A stretch of 64,000 nt of DNA from Pokkaliibacter sp. MBI-7 (lineage in GTDB: Bacteria; Pseudomonadota; Gammaproteobacteria; Pseudomonadales; Balneatricaceae), in contig NZ_JARVTG010000001.1 in the NCBI RefSeq assembly GCF_029846635.1, positions 1,022,501 through 1,086,500 of the forward strand, written 5' to 3'. Shown in pieces: positions 51,457 to 59,327 of this stretch. Numbering within the stretch: position 1 is the first letter of the stretch; every line of letters begins with the position of its first letter. Made by a program: the position numbers and the translations under genes. A model generated the notes under the pieces. It worked only from the letters and a program-made list of their open reading frames with translations, was not told where the DNA came from and searched no databases.

Positions 51457-51551
51457 CGTTTCAGGGCGCAAAAGGTCAAGCTGTTGGGCTTAACTGACTG
51501 GCATTAAGCCGTGGGCTGCTTTTGTTTTTTTACAGAAGGAGGTAGTAAGAA

Positions 51552-52580
51552 TCAGCTTACTTTCTCACCATGTGCCTGCTTATCGGCATGATAACTGGAG
51601 CGAACCAGAGGGCCGCTGGCAACATGCAGGAAGCCCAGATCCTCGGCAATGCGCCCAAGCTCAGCAAACTCTTCCGGCGTAACAAACCGGTCTACCGGCA
51701 AGTGATGGCGCGAAGGCTGCAGATATTGTCCCATGGTAACCATGTCCACATCGTGCGCACGCAAATCTTTCAGTACCTGGACGATCTCTTCATTGGTCTC
51801 ACCCAACCCCAGCATCAGGCCCGACTTGGTTTTGACCTCAGGACGCATCGCCTTGTAACGCTGCAACAGGGTCAATGACCACTGGTAGTCAGAACCAGGA
51901 CGAATCTTCCGATACAGCCGTGGGATCGATTCCATATTGTGATTGAAGACATCGGGTGGTGTGCCAGCAAGAATATCCAGAGCGATATCCATACGGCCAC
52001 GGAAGTCAGGCACCAGCACTTCGATTTCGATCTTCGGTGAGCGCTCACGGGTTTCACGGATACATTCAGCAAAATGCTGCGCACCACCGTCGCGCAGATC
52101 ATCACGATCTACCGAGGTGATAACGACATAGCGAAGACCCATATCGGCAATCGCTTCAGCCAGTTCGCGTGGCTCATCCTTGCTCAGAGCATTGGGACGC
52201 CCGTGCGCCACGTCACAGAAAGGACAGCGACGGGTACAGATCTCACCCATGATCATGAAGGTAGCAGTGCCCTTGCTAAAGCACTCACCCAGGTTAGGGC
52301 AGCTGGCTTCCTCACAGACCGAGGCCAGCTTGTGCTGACGCAGTTTGGCCTTGATACGCTGTACTTCAGGAGAAGCGGGAATACGAACCTTCAGCCAGGA
52401 AGGCTTACGCGGCATCTCTTCGGTCGGCATGATTTTGACCGGGATACGCGCCATCTTATCGGCACCTCGAAGTTTGACGCCTTGTTCAACCCGCTTGGGA
52501 GTATTGGGTTCAACAACTACGGCAGCGTCACTGGCCGCAGTGTGGGGTTCCGCAACGAGGGGCTGTACATGCTCAGACAT
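51552..52580 (-). CDS. lipA: Lipoyl synthase LipA
   Basis: Radical-SAM enzyme that inserts two sulfur atoms into octanoyl groups on lipoyl domains. The 342-aa protein has the auxiliary-cluster motif 'CEEASCPNLGEC' (CX4CX5C) near residue 89 and the radical-SAM CX3CX2C as 'CTRRCPFC' near 114. The N-terminal 45 residues are a low-complexity extension. It starts inside the end of lipB (8-bp overlap) and is the last gene of DUF493-lipB-lipA. Its downstream terminator is split by the IS4 element. Confidence 0.97.
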   Translation of the reverse strand: MSEHVQPLVAEPHTAASDAAVVVEPNTPKRVEQGVKLRGADKMARIPVKIMPTEEMPRKPSWLKVRIPASPEVQRIKAKLRQHKLASVCEEASCPNLGECFSKGTATFMIMGEICTRRCPFCDVAHGRPNALSKDEPRELAEAIADMGLRYVVITSVDRDDLRDGGAQHFAECIRETRERSPKIEIEVLVPDFRGRMDIALDILAGTPPDVFNHNMESIPRLYRKIRPGSDYQWSLTLLQRYKAMRPEVKTKSGLMLGLGETNEEIVQVLKDLRAHDVDMVTMGQYLQPSRHHLPVDRFVTPEEFAELGRIAEDLGFLHVASGPLVRSSYHADKQAHGEKVS

Positions 52581-53265
52581 AAACGTGGTCCAGATGCTGG
52601 TAAAAAGAGGTGTGAGTATAGCCTAACTTTGCAGTCAGGTATTTCTGCAGCGCAGCAGAGACATCGGACACTGTGATGCCAGGGTGATGCGCCACGACTT
52701 GAGTCATCTGTAGCCCCTGATAGCCACAAGGGTTGATACGCTGGAAAGGGCTGAGATCCATGTCTACATTGAGTGCCAGGCCATGAAAACTGCAGCCGCG
52801 GCGAACACGCAACCCCAATGAGCAAATCTTGTCGCCATCGACGTAGACGCCAGGCGCATCGGCCTTGGGATAAGAGCTGATACCATACTGCCCCAATACG
52901 GTCACTACCGCGTTTTCCATCAGTGTCACCAGTTCCCTGACACCAATATGATTACGGCGCAAATCGAGCAGTAAATAACACACCAGCTGACCGGGGCCGT
53001 GATAGGTGACCTGGCCGCCACGATCCACATTGACTACCGGGATATCGCCTGGAGCCAGGACGTGCTCGGCTTTACCCGCCTGCCCCTGAGTGAACACCGG
53101 GGCGTGCTGAACGATCCAGATCTCATCCTGTTGCTCAGGTCCACGCTGATCGGTAAAGCACTGCATGGCTTTCCAGATCGGCTCATAGGGCTGCACCCCG
53201 AGATCCCGGACAATCAGTGACCTGACAAACTCCACAGCAGACTCAGTCTTCTCGCTGTCCTGCAT
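52573..53265 (-). CDS. lipB: Octanoyltransferase LipB
   Basis: Moves octanoyl from acyl carrier protein to lipoyl domains. The 230-aa protein has 'RGGQVTYHGPGQLVCYLLLDLRR' near residue 82 (catalytic-site Gly and Lys region) and 'GDKICSLGLRVRRGCSFHGLALNVD' near 148, with Lys and Cys at the active site. The start forms a TGATG overlap with the DUF493 stop. It makes the substrate used by LipA downstream. Confidence 0.95.
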   Translation of the reverse strand: MQDSEKTESAVEFVRSLIVRDLGVQPYEPIWKAMQCFTDQRGPEQQDEIWIVQHAPVFTQGQAGKAEHVLAPGDIPVVNVDRGGQVTYHGPGQLVCYLLLDLRRNHIGVRELVTLMENAVVTVLGQYGISSYPKADAPGVYVDGDKICSLGLRVRRGCSFHGLALNVDMDLSPFQRINPCGYQGLQMTQVVAHHPGITVSDVSAALQKYLTAKLGYTHTSFYQHLDHVYV

Positions 53266-53543
53266 CAGAGCACCATTTTCACCAGCCCAGTACCTTTCAG
53301 ATCATCAAACATGGCCTGCAACTGAGCTGTGCCTGTAGCGGTAATTTCCATGGTCAGAGATACGAAACGACCATTACGGCTGATGCTCTCACGAATGATG
53401 GCCTGATCAAAGCCGGGGGCGTGACGCTCAATAATTTCGATAACGACCCGGCTATAGTGCGGTACGTTATCTCCCATCACCTTGATGGGGTAATTGGGGC
53501 AAGGGAACTCGATCTTTGGTGCTTGCGGATCGGTTTCTTTCAT
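53265..53543 (-). CDS. ybeD: DUF493 family protein YbeD
   Basis: 92-aa small cytoplasmic protein of the YbeD family, with an ACT-like fold in known structures and no established function. 'IEFPCPNYPIKVMGD' is at the N-terminus and 'SRNGRFVSLTMEITATGTAQLQAMFDDL' follows in the second half. It is translationally coupled to lipB, the conserved order in gammaproteobacteria. Confidence 0.92.
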   Translation of the reverse strand: MKETDPQAPKIEFPCPNYPIKVMGDNVPHYSRVVIEIIERHAPGFDQAIIRESISRNGRFVSLTMEITATGTAQLQAMFDDLKGTGLVKMVL

Positions 53544-53608
53544 ATGCCGTCTGTCCTGCTAATGAATCTTATACGATGCGTCATAACGGAGCCTGTGCGT
53601 CCGGAAAC

Positions 53609-54460
53609 TCAAGGCTGGGTATAGGTACCCGTATGCTGCTGATAGAGGGCAGCCATTTTTGCCCAAACGGGACCCGGTTGTCCATTTGCAACAGACTGCT
53701 CATCCACTTTAACCACTGGCAGCACACCGCGCGACGAGGAGCTAAGCCACACCTCATCTGCACTGCAGAGCTCAGCCACGCTTATATCCGCTTCAAAGAC
53801 AGGCATCGCTGCCTGCCTGGCCAGTTGCAGCAACAGACTTCGGGTCGTTCCCCCTAGGATATGGGGACTGAGCGGCGGTGTCACAATCTCTCCATGACGC
53901 ACAATAAAGAGATTGCAGCTCGATCCTTCGAGCACCAGCCCCTCCTTGACCAGCAACGCATCTTCCGCACCGGTGCGCTGCGCCAGTTGTCGGGCCAGTA
54001 TGTTCGGCAACAGCATGGTCGATTTGATGTCGCAACGACCCCAGCGCACATCCTCAGTCAACACCACTTTGACGCCATTGACCTGTTCCACTGGCCTAGC
54101 CAGAGGAGCCGGAATGGGCTGACAACAGGCAAACACCGTCGGCTGAATGGCAGCGCTGTAGGTCATGCTTCGACGACCTTCACTGCCACGGGAGACCTGG
54201 AGATAGACTGCCTGATGACCACCGCCGTTACGCTCAACCAGCTGCAGACAGAGCTTCTGCCAGTCCATTTCAACAGTAATGCCGATAGCCTTGAGACTAG
54301 TGGCGAAACGCTGCAGATGGGCCTGCATCTCCAGACCCTGGCCATCAACGACAGGAATTAGCTCATAGACGCTATCAGCAAACAGAAAGCCCCGATCAAA
54401 TACCGAGACTTTTGCTTCCTCCGCCGCCATAAAGACTCCATTGAGGTATACCGTCGACAT
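53609..54460 (-). CDS. dat: D-amino acid aminotransferase (D-alanine transaminase)
   Basis: Fold-type IV PLP enzyme, 283 aa. 'VSVFDRGFLFADSVYE' near 20 and 'CDIKSTMLLPNILARQ' near 144 (Lys146 binds PLP) are the Dat signatures, and 'EGSSCNLF' near 177 follows. It makes D-glutamate or D-alanine from keto acids. Placed just downstream of dacA, it may serve peptidoglycan supply. A branched-chain aminotransferase or aminodeoxychorismate lyase is possible but less likely. I chose ATG 54460 with GAGGAG upstream. Confidence 0.85.
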   Translation of the reverse strand: MSTVYLNGVFMAAEEAKVSVFDRGFLFADSVYELIPVVDGQGLEMQAHLQRFATSLKAIGITVEMDWQKLCLQLVERNGGGHQAVYLQVSRGSEGRRSMTYSAAIQPTVFACCQPIPAPLARPVEQVNGVKVVLTEDVRWGRCDIKSTMLLPNILARQLAQRTGAEDALLVKEGLVLEGSSCNLFIVRHGEIVTPPLSPHILGGTTRSLLLQLARQAAMPVFEADISVAELCSADEVWLSSSSRGVLPVVKVDEQSVANGQPGPVWAKMAALYQQHTGTYTQP

Positions 54461-54536
54461 GGACACTCTCCTCTCATCGTCATTCCAGCTTCAGCTGCTG
54501 AAGGCCAGCACACAGTGCTGATACCTTCGATCAGGC

Positions 54537-54576
54537 AAAAAAATAACTCCCTTCATGCCAGGGCATGAAGGGAGTT
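54537..54576 (-). terminator. Intrinsic terminator of dacA
   Basis: TAACTCCCTTCATG (54544-54557) and CATGAAGGGAGTTA (54563-54576) form a 14-bp stem with a 5-nt loop. On the minus strand it is followed by seven U residues (plus 54537-54543). Strong. Confidence 0.9.
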
Positions 54577-54651
54577 ACTTGTGACGGTTAACACAGAATC
54601 CATCCCCCATGAAAGGCGCAACGCCTTACGTCAGGGGAGCAGTTCTATACG

Positions 54652-55848
54652 TTACAGCCAGCCCTGAACCTTACGGATCACGCTATCGCTCATACGCTTG
54701 AAGAAGCCACCCTCTTCAACTTTATTCAGCGCAACCAGCGGCACCTGACGCACCACCTGATCACCCAGCTTGATGCTGACAGTACCCATCTGCTCACCTT
54801 CGGCAATCGGTGCTTCCAGCGCATGGTTCACTTCCAGAGAGGCCTGCAGATTTGCCCCCTGACCACGTGGAATAACCACATTCAGCGGCGTCGCCAGACC
54901 CACTGACAGCTGGTCAACATCACCACCCCAGATACGCAGGCTCTGCAGAGACTGTTTAGCATCGTACAGGTGCTGAGTTTCATAGTAGCGGTAACCATAA
55001 GCCAGCAGCTTTTGCATTTCCTGGGCGCGAGCCTGAATGCTGTCGGTTCCAAACTCCACGCCGATGAGACGAGTATTATCCCGCTTGGCAGACGCTACCA
55101 GGCAATAACCGGCCTCATCGGTATGGCCGGTTTTCAGGCCGTCAACGCTGGGATCACGATCCAGCAGCAGGTTGCGGTTAGGCTGGTGGATGTTGTTGTA
55201 GGTGAACTCTTTCTCAGCATACAGGGCGTAGTGATCGGGGTAGTTCTGGATGATATCGCGCGCCAGAATTGCCATGTCATAAGCGCTGGAGTAGTGATTG
55301 GGATGGGGCAAGCCCGTAGGGTTCATGAAGTGGGTATCTTTCATACCCAGGCGCTGAGCCATCTGGTTCATCAGATCAGCAAACGCATCTTCACTGCCGG
55401 CAATGTGTTCCGCCATGGCCACCGTGGCATCGTTCCCTGACTGAATGACGATACCGCGCATCAGGTCCATGACCGGTACCTGAGTCCCCTCACGAACGAA
55501 CATGCGGGAGCCGCCGGTCTTCCAGGCGTTAACGCTGATATTGACCAGATCATTGGGCTTCAGACGGCCACGATCCATCTCTGACTCAGCAATGTAAGCC
55601 GTCATCAACTTGGTCAGACTGGCCGGGGGAAGCCGCTCGTGCTCGTTGCTGGCCACCAGAATCTGGCCGGTTGTGGCCTCCATCAGAATATAGGATTTGG
55701 CAGCGATGTCCGGCGCAGCAGGCACCATTACCTGATTGACAGGCGCAGGAGTGGGGAGAGGCACCGTTTCGGCATGCACTCCCACGGCGGAAAACAGCAA
55801 AGGAACGGTGAGGAAACTTGCACTAAGGGTACGTACTGTATTCAACAT
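54652..55848 (-). CDS. dacA: D-alanyl-D-alanine carboxypeptidase (PBP5-type)
   Basis: Periplasmic, inner-membrane-anchored penicillin-binding protein that trims the terminal D-Ala of peptidoglycan. The 398-aa protein has a signal peptide (about residues 1-26), SxxK at 77-80 (SLTK), SGN at 137-139 and KTG at 239-241, all intact. The C-terminal PBP5 beta domain ends in the amphipathic anchor helix 'FFKRMSDSVIRKVQGWL'. It follows rlpA after 115 bp and is closed by the terminator at 54537-54576. Confidence 0.96.
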   Translation of the reverse strand: MLNTVRTLSASFLTVPLLFSAVGVHAETVPLPTPAPVNQVMVPAAPDIAAKSYILMEATTGQILVASNEHERLPPASLTKLMTAYIAESEMDRGRLKPNDLVNISVNAWKTGGSRMFVREGTQVPVMDLMRGIVIQSGNDATVAMAEHIAGSEDAFADLMNQMAQRLGMKDTHFMNPTGLPHPNHYSSAYDMAILARDIIQNYPDHYALYAEKEFTYNNIHQPNRNLLLDRDPSVDGLKTGHTDEAGYCLVASAKRDNTRLIGVEFGTDSIQARAQEMQKLLAYGYRYYETQHLYDAKQSLQSLRIWGGDVDQLSVGLATPLNVVIPRGQGANLQASLEVNHALEAPIAEGEQMGTVSIKLGDQVVRQVPLVALNKVEEGGFFKRMSDSVIRKVQGWL

Positions 55849-55963
55849 GACAGGTTCGGTCTTTGGATTTCACTGACGAACAACAATTTAACCGGAAAGC
55901 CCTCCAGCAACGCTCAGAGTGATAGCGCTTTCAGCACCTTCACTCTGACCGCCCTTGTGGGCC

Positions 55964-56992
55964 TCAAGGCAACTTCACAAGGTAGGGCTGACTTAAACCG
56001 ATTCCCTCAAGGCCTGCCGAAAGCGAGGAAACATCCTCACCCTCACGCAGTGGACCAATCTTCACACGGTAAAGCGTCTGGCCATTCACTTCGGCGGGGT
56101 CGACTTTAGCACGTTGCTCCCCCAACTCCAGTTTCAATCTTTGACTGAGCTGATCTGCAGCCTGCGCCGAGCTAAAAGCGGCTACCTGCAGATAATTTCC
56201 CGCTGCCAGTGGCGCAGAGGTCGCAGATAATGTGGGCTTGCTACTCGCCACAACAGGTGCAGGCGTCCCGACTACACGGGTCGAGGACACTGCTGGCAGG
56301 CTGCTCGTACTACTGCTCCCCATACGCGGTGTCGCAGAAGTTTTGATAGGCGCGACCGGCTTGGACTCCAGTGTCACAGCGGTAAGACCCGTAGAAGTCT
56401 CCAAAGGCTCCGAAGTAGCAACACTGGTGTGGTAGTGATCACGCTGCCATTTGGCCGCATCAATGGATTCAACCCGCACACGGGCCGTGCCCTTGTCGGC
56501 ATAACCCAGTTTGGCCGCTGCCGCATAGGACAAATCAATCAGCCGGTCTTCGTGAAAGGGGCCACGATCATTGACTTTGACAATGACACTGCGGCCATTA
56601 TCAAGGTTGGTGACCTTGGCAAAGCTGGGAATAGGCAGAGACTTGTGCGCAGCACTCATGCCATACAGATCGTAGTCATCTCCGCTGGAGGTACGATGAC
56701 CATGGAACTTTTCGCCGTACCAGGAAGCCAACCCGTCAGCCCGATAACCGATATGACTGGGCATGACGCTATAGGTTTTTCCCCAGACTTCATAGGGAGT
56801 CTTGTTGCCCCACTTGGAATAAGGCATTACTTGCGGCACGGCATCGGGGATTTGCGCCACATCGCGATATTCGCTCGGCCCACGATCTTTACTGATGGAA
56901 TAGCGGCCAGCATTTTCAGTGCGCGTACCGGTTGATGAACAACCCGCCAGCAATACCGACACTATGCTCAAAAGAACGAGCAACCACCTCAT
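55964..56992 (-). CDS. rlpA: Septal ring lytic transglycosylase RlpA
   Basis: Outer-membrane lipoprotein that cleaves denuded glycan strands at the septum. The 342-aa protein has a lipobox 'LLAGC' near residue 18, the double-psi barrel with 'GLASWYGEKFHGHRTSSGDDYDLYGMSAAHKSLP' near 87-120 and 'VKVNDRGPF' near 139 (catalytic His and Asp region), and a C-terminal SPOR domain from about 265 ('NYLQVAAFSSAQAADQLSQRL'). It overlaps the mltB stop by 4 bp at its start. Confidence 0.94.
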   Translation of the reverse strand: MRWLLVLLSIVSVLLAGCSSTGTRTENAGRYSISKDRGPSEYRDVAQIPDAVPQVMPYSKWGNKTPYEVWGKTYSVMPSHIGYRADGLASWYGEKFHGHRTSSGDDYDLYGMSAAHKSLPIPSFAKVTNLDNGRSVIVKVNDRGPFHEDRLIDLSYAAAAKLGYADKGTARVRVESIDAAKWQRDHYHTSVATSEPLETSTGLTAVTLESKPVAPIKTSATPRMGSSSTSSLPAVSSTRVVGTPAPVVASSKPTLSATSAPLAAGNYLQVAAFSSAQAADQLSQRLKLELGEQRAKVDPAEVNGQTLYRVKIGPLREGEDVSSLSAGLEGIGLSQPYLVKLP

Positions 56993-57990
56993 TTACTTTT
57001 TTCTCCAGCGGCGTCACGCGCCATCTTTACTTCATGAGCCAACTGATAGACCGCCATAGCGTAGTGACGGCTATGGTTATAACGGGTAATAACATAGAAG
57101 TTATCCAGACCCAGCCAGTACTCCTGCCCTTTGTCTGTTTCCAGTGCCATCAGCAAACCATTCTGATTGCCCAGAAAATCAGGTACACGGATACCGGCCT
57201 GACGTATCTGGTTGAGTGGCGTATTCGGTTTGAGCCCCGTCTGCACAAGCGACTTCCAGCCCTCACCTGCAGGTGGCATAACCGGCAATACGGTCACCCC
57301 ACCCGCTACCCAACCGTGACCAGCGAAGTAGTTGGCCACACTGCCAATGGCATCAACAGGATCTTCCCAGATATCAGGAACGCCATCGCCATTGAAGTCG
57401 ACGGCATACTGCAGGTAGCTGCTGGGCATGAATTGTCCATACCCCATCGCGCCGGCATAAGACCCTTTAAAGGTCAGCGGGTCGAGTTTTTCTTTGTAGG
57501 TAATACGCAGGTAATTGGCCAGCTCCTTACGGAAGAACTCGCCCCGTTTTGGATAGTCAAAGCCCAGTGTTGAGAGCGCATCAACCACACGGTAATTACC
57601 CATATTGCCGCCATAACTGGTTTCTACACCGATGATGGCAACGATAACCTCGGCAGGCACACCATACTGGGCTTCGGCACGACTTAATGCCGATTCATTG
57701 GCATTCCAGAAGGCAACACCCTTGTTGATGCGGGCCTGAGTTAGAAAGATCTTGCGGTATTCCGACCAGTTCAGACGACGCTCGGCCGGTTTGCTGATAG
57801 CTTCTAGAATGCTGTCCTTACGTTCCGCCTGAGACAACACCTGAAGTACCCAGTCCTTGCGGATCCCTTCTTTATCCAGCTGCTGCGCCATCTGTTGCGC
57901 TTCGGGATAGTCTGCATATCCATCTGCCCAGGCGTTGCCCAGCAGTGACAGGGCCAGAACCATACCTGCGTATAACCGTGCCTTTCCCAT
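56989..57990 (-). CDS. mltB: Lytic murein transglycosylase B
   Basis: Membrane-bound or periplasmic enzyme that cuts glycan strands of murein, 333 aa. The catalytic Glu is E123 in 'GVETSYGG'. 'GAMGYGQFMPSSYLQYAVDFNGDGVPDIW' near 205-230 is the family signature with a metal-binding EF-like loop. It has a signal segment but no lipobox Cys I can see. I chose ATG 57990 with AAAGG. It lies 132 bp after rodA and overlaps rlpA by 4 bp. Confidence 0.94.
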   Translation of the reverse strand: MGKARLYAGMVLALSLLGNAWADGYADYPEAQQMAQQLDKEGIRKDWVLQVLSQAERKDSILEAISKPAERRLNWSEYRKIFLTQARINKGVAFWNANESALSRAEAQYGVPAEVIVAIIGVETSYGGNMGNYRVVDALSTLGFDYPKRGEFFRKELANYLRITYKEKLDPLTFKGSYAGAMGYGQFMPSSYLQYAVDFNGDGVPDIWEDPVDAIGSVANYFAGHGWVAGGVTVLPVMPPAGEGWKSLVQTGLKPNTPLNQIRQAGIRVPDFLGNQNGLLMALETDKGQEYWLGLDNFYVITRYNHSRHYAMAVYQLAHEVKMARDAAGEKSK

Positions 57991-58122
57991 AAAAACCTTT
58001 TGCTTGTTCTGAGCCGTTACTACAACGACTACTGATCCTGCGCTTGCTACCTGCGAACCTGCCGTTCCGTACCTTTTGGACAACCGCCAGACTGGCAGAG
58101 TAAACAGCACCGCCTGTGGTCG

Positions 58123-59277
58123 CTACTTATGCATTAATCCCTGCCGCGAGCGGTGTGAATACACGGACATCACCATACCAAAGCTTGTCATCAAAGTAAC
58201 CACCGAGGTCCCGCCATAACTTACCAGCGGTAAGGGAACACCTACTACCGGCAGCAGGCCACTGACCATGCCGATGTTAACGAAGATATAGACGAAGAAA
58301 GTCAGCACCAGACTACCCGACAGCAGCCGGCCGAACAGGTCTTCTGCCTGCGTCGACAGATATAGCCCACGTGCCAGAATCATCATGTACAGGCATAGCA
58401 GTACGGCAATACCAACGAAGCCAAACTCCTCACCTAATACCGCCACGATAAAGTCAGTATGACTTTCTGGCAGGAAATGCAGCTGTGACTGAGTGCCAGC
58501 CATCCAGCCCTTGCCGAACAGGCCGCCGGAACCAATAGCCGTTTTCGACTGGATAATATTCCAGCCAGAACCCAGCGGATCGCTTTCAGGATCAAGAAAA
58601 GTCAGTACACGCTGACGCTGATACTCTCGCATCACCATCCATAACCCAGGCAAAGCAGAGATAGCAGCACCAAGCGCCAGTAACACCCAGCGCCAGGGGA
58701 CACCTGCCAGCAAGATAGCAAAGACCCCGGATGCAGCAATCAGGATCGATGTTCCAAGGTCAGGCTGCTTGGCGATCATTAGTACCGGAATAGCAATAAT
58801 CAGCAAGCCGATAATGATATGACTGAAGCGCGGTGGGATCTTTTTGTTCGACAGCCACAGAGCAATGGTCATCGGCAGTACCAGCTTCATCAACTCGGCA
58901 GGCTGAAAGCGCGGCAGGCCAGGGATCTCCAGCCAGCGCTGCGCGCCTTTGGCCCCCACACCGACCAGCAGCACTGCCAGCAACAATCCCACGACAAAGA
59001 CATAGAGCCAGGGCGCAATATTGCGAAGGTAACGCGGCGGTATCCAGGCAAACCCCCACATCACCATAAAGGCCATGAGAAAACGCAGCGCCTGACGCTC
59101 GACATATCCCATGTCGCCTTCCGAGGCACTGTAGAGAATGATCAGGCCATATCCCATCAGCAGCAGGAAAGGCAGCATCAGCCAGGGATCCAGGTGCAGC
59201 TTCTGCCAGATTGTCGGTGGCGGTGCAAAACCATCTGCACCGCCTTGCAATGACCGCTGAAAGTCCACCTGTTTCAT
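58123..59277 (-). CDS. rodA: Rod shape-determining peptidoglycan glycosyltransferase RodA
   Basis: SEDS-family glycan polymerase of the elongasome, 384 aa with about ten transmembrane helices. 'FQPAELMKL' near 125 and 'AKQPDLGTSILIA' near 170 are SEDS hallmarks, and the C-terminal 'GVPLPLVSYGGTSVVTLMTSFGMVMS' is typical. It lies 50 bp after mrdA on the same strand; the two proteins work as one polymerase-transpeptidase complex. Confidence 0.96.
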   Translation of the reverse strand: MKQVDFQRSLQGGADGFAPPPTIWQKLHLDPWLMLPFLLLMGYGLIILYSASEGDMGYVERQALRFLMAFMVMWGFAWIPPRYLRNIAPWLYVFVVGLLLAVLLVGVGAKGAQRWLEIPGLPRFQPAELMKLVLPMTIALWLSNKKIPPRFSHIIIGLLIIAIPVLMIAKQPDLGTSILIAASGVFAILLAGVPWRWVLLALGAAISALPGLWMVMREYQRQRVLTFLDPESDPLGSGWNIIQSKTAIGSGGLFGKGWMAGTQSQLHFLPESHTDFIVAVLGEEFGFVGIAVLLCLYMMILARGLYLSTQAEDLFGRLLSGSLVLTFFVYIFVNIGMVSGLLPVVGVPLPLVSYGGTSVVTLMTSFGMVMSVYSHRSRQGLMHK

Positions 59278-59327
59278 AGCACTACCTTTGCCGCCAGAGG
59301 CTTACTGTAACGACTCATGATGCTGGC

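Larger units (their letters stand above)
50081..51506 (-). mobile_element. Complete IS4-type insertion sequence, 1426 bp
   Basis: Bounded by perfect 19-bp terminal inverted repeats, TAATGCCAGTCAGTTAAGC at 50081-50099 and its complement at 51488-51506, and by a 10-bp target duplication. Length and termini closely match the IS4 element of E. coli (recalled as 1426 bp with similar ends), and the transposase carries the IS4 family YREK signature. It contains one intact transposase gene on the minus strand and two hairpins, so it appears functional. Confidence 0.93.
50058..51533. terminator. Intrinsic terminator split by the IS element
   Basis: The left arm at about 50063-50074 (AACAAAAGCAGC) and the right arm TGCTTTTGTTTTTTT at 51517-51531 belonged to one perfect hairpin with a GTG loop. 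It could have served the convergent small secreted gene and lipA. The 10-bp duplicated target AGCCGTGGGC held the loop and part of the stem. The insertion leaves only a 4-bp stem on the right side. Confidence 0.8.
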
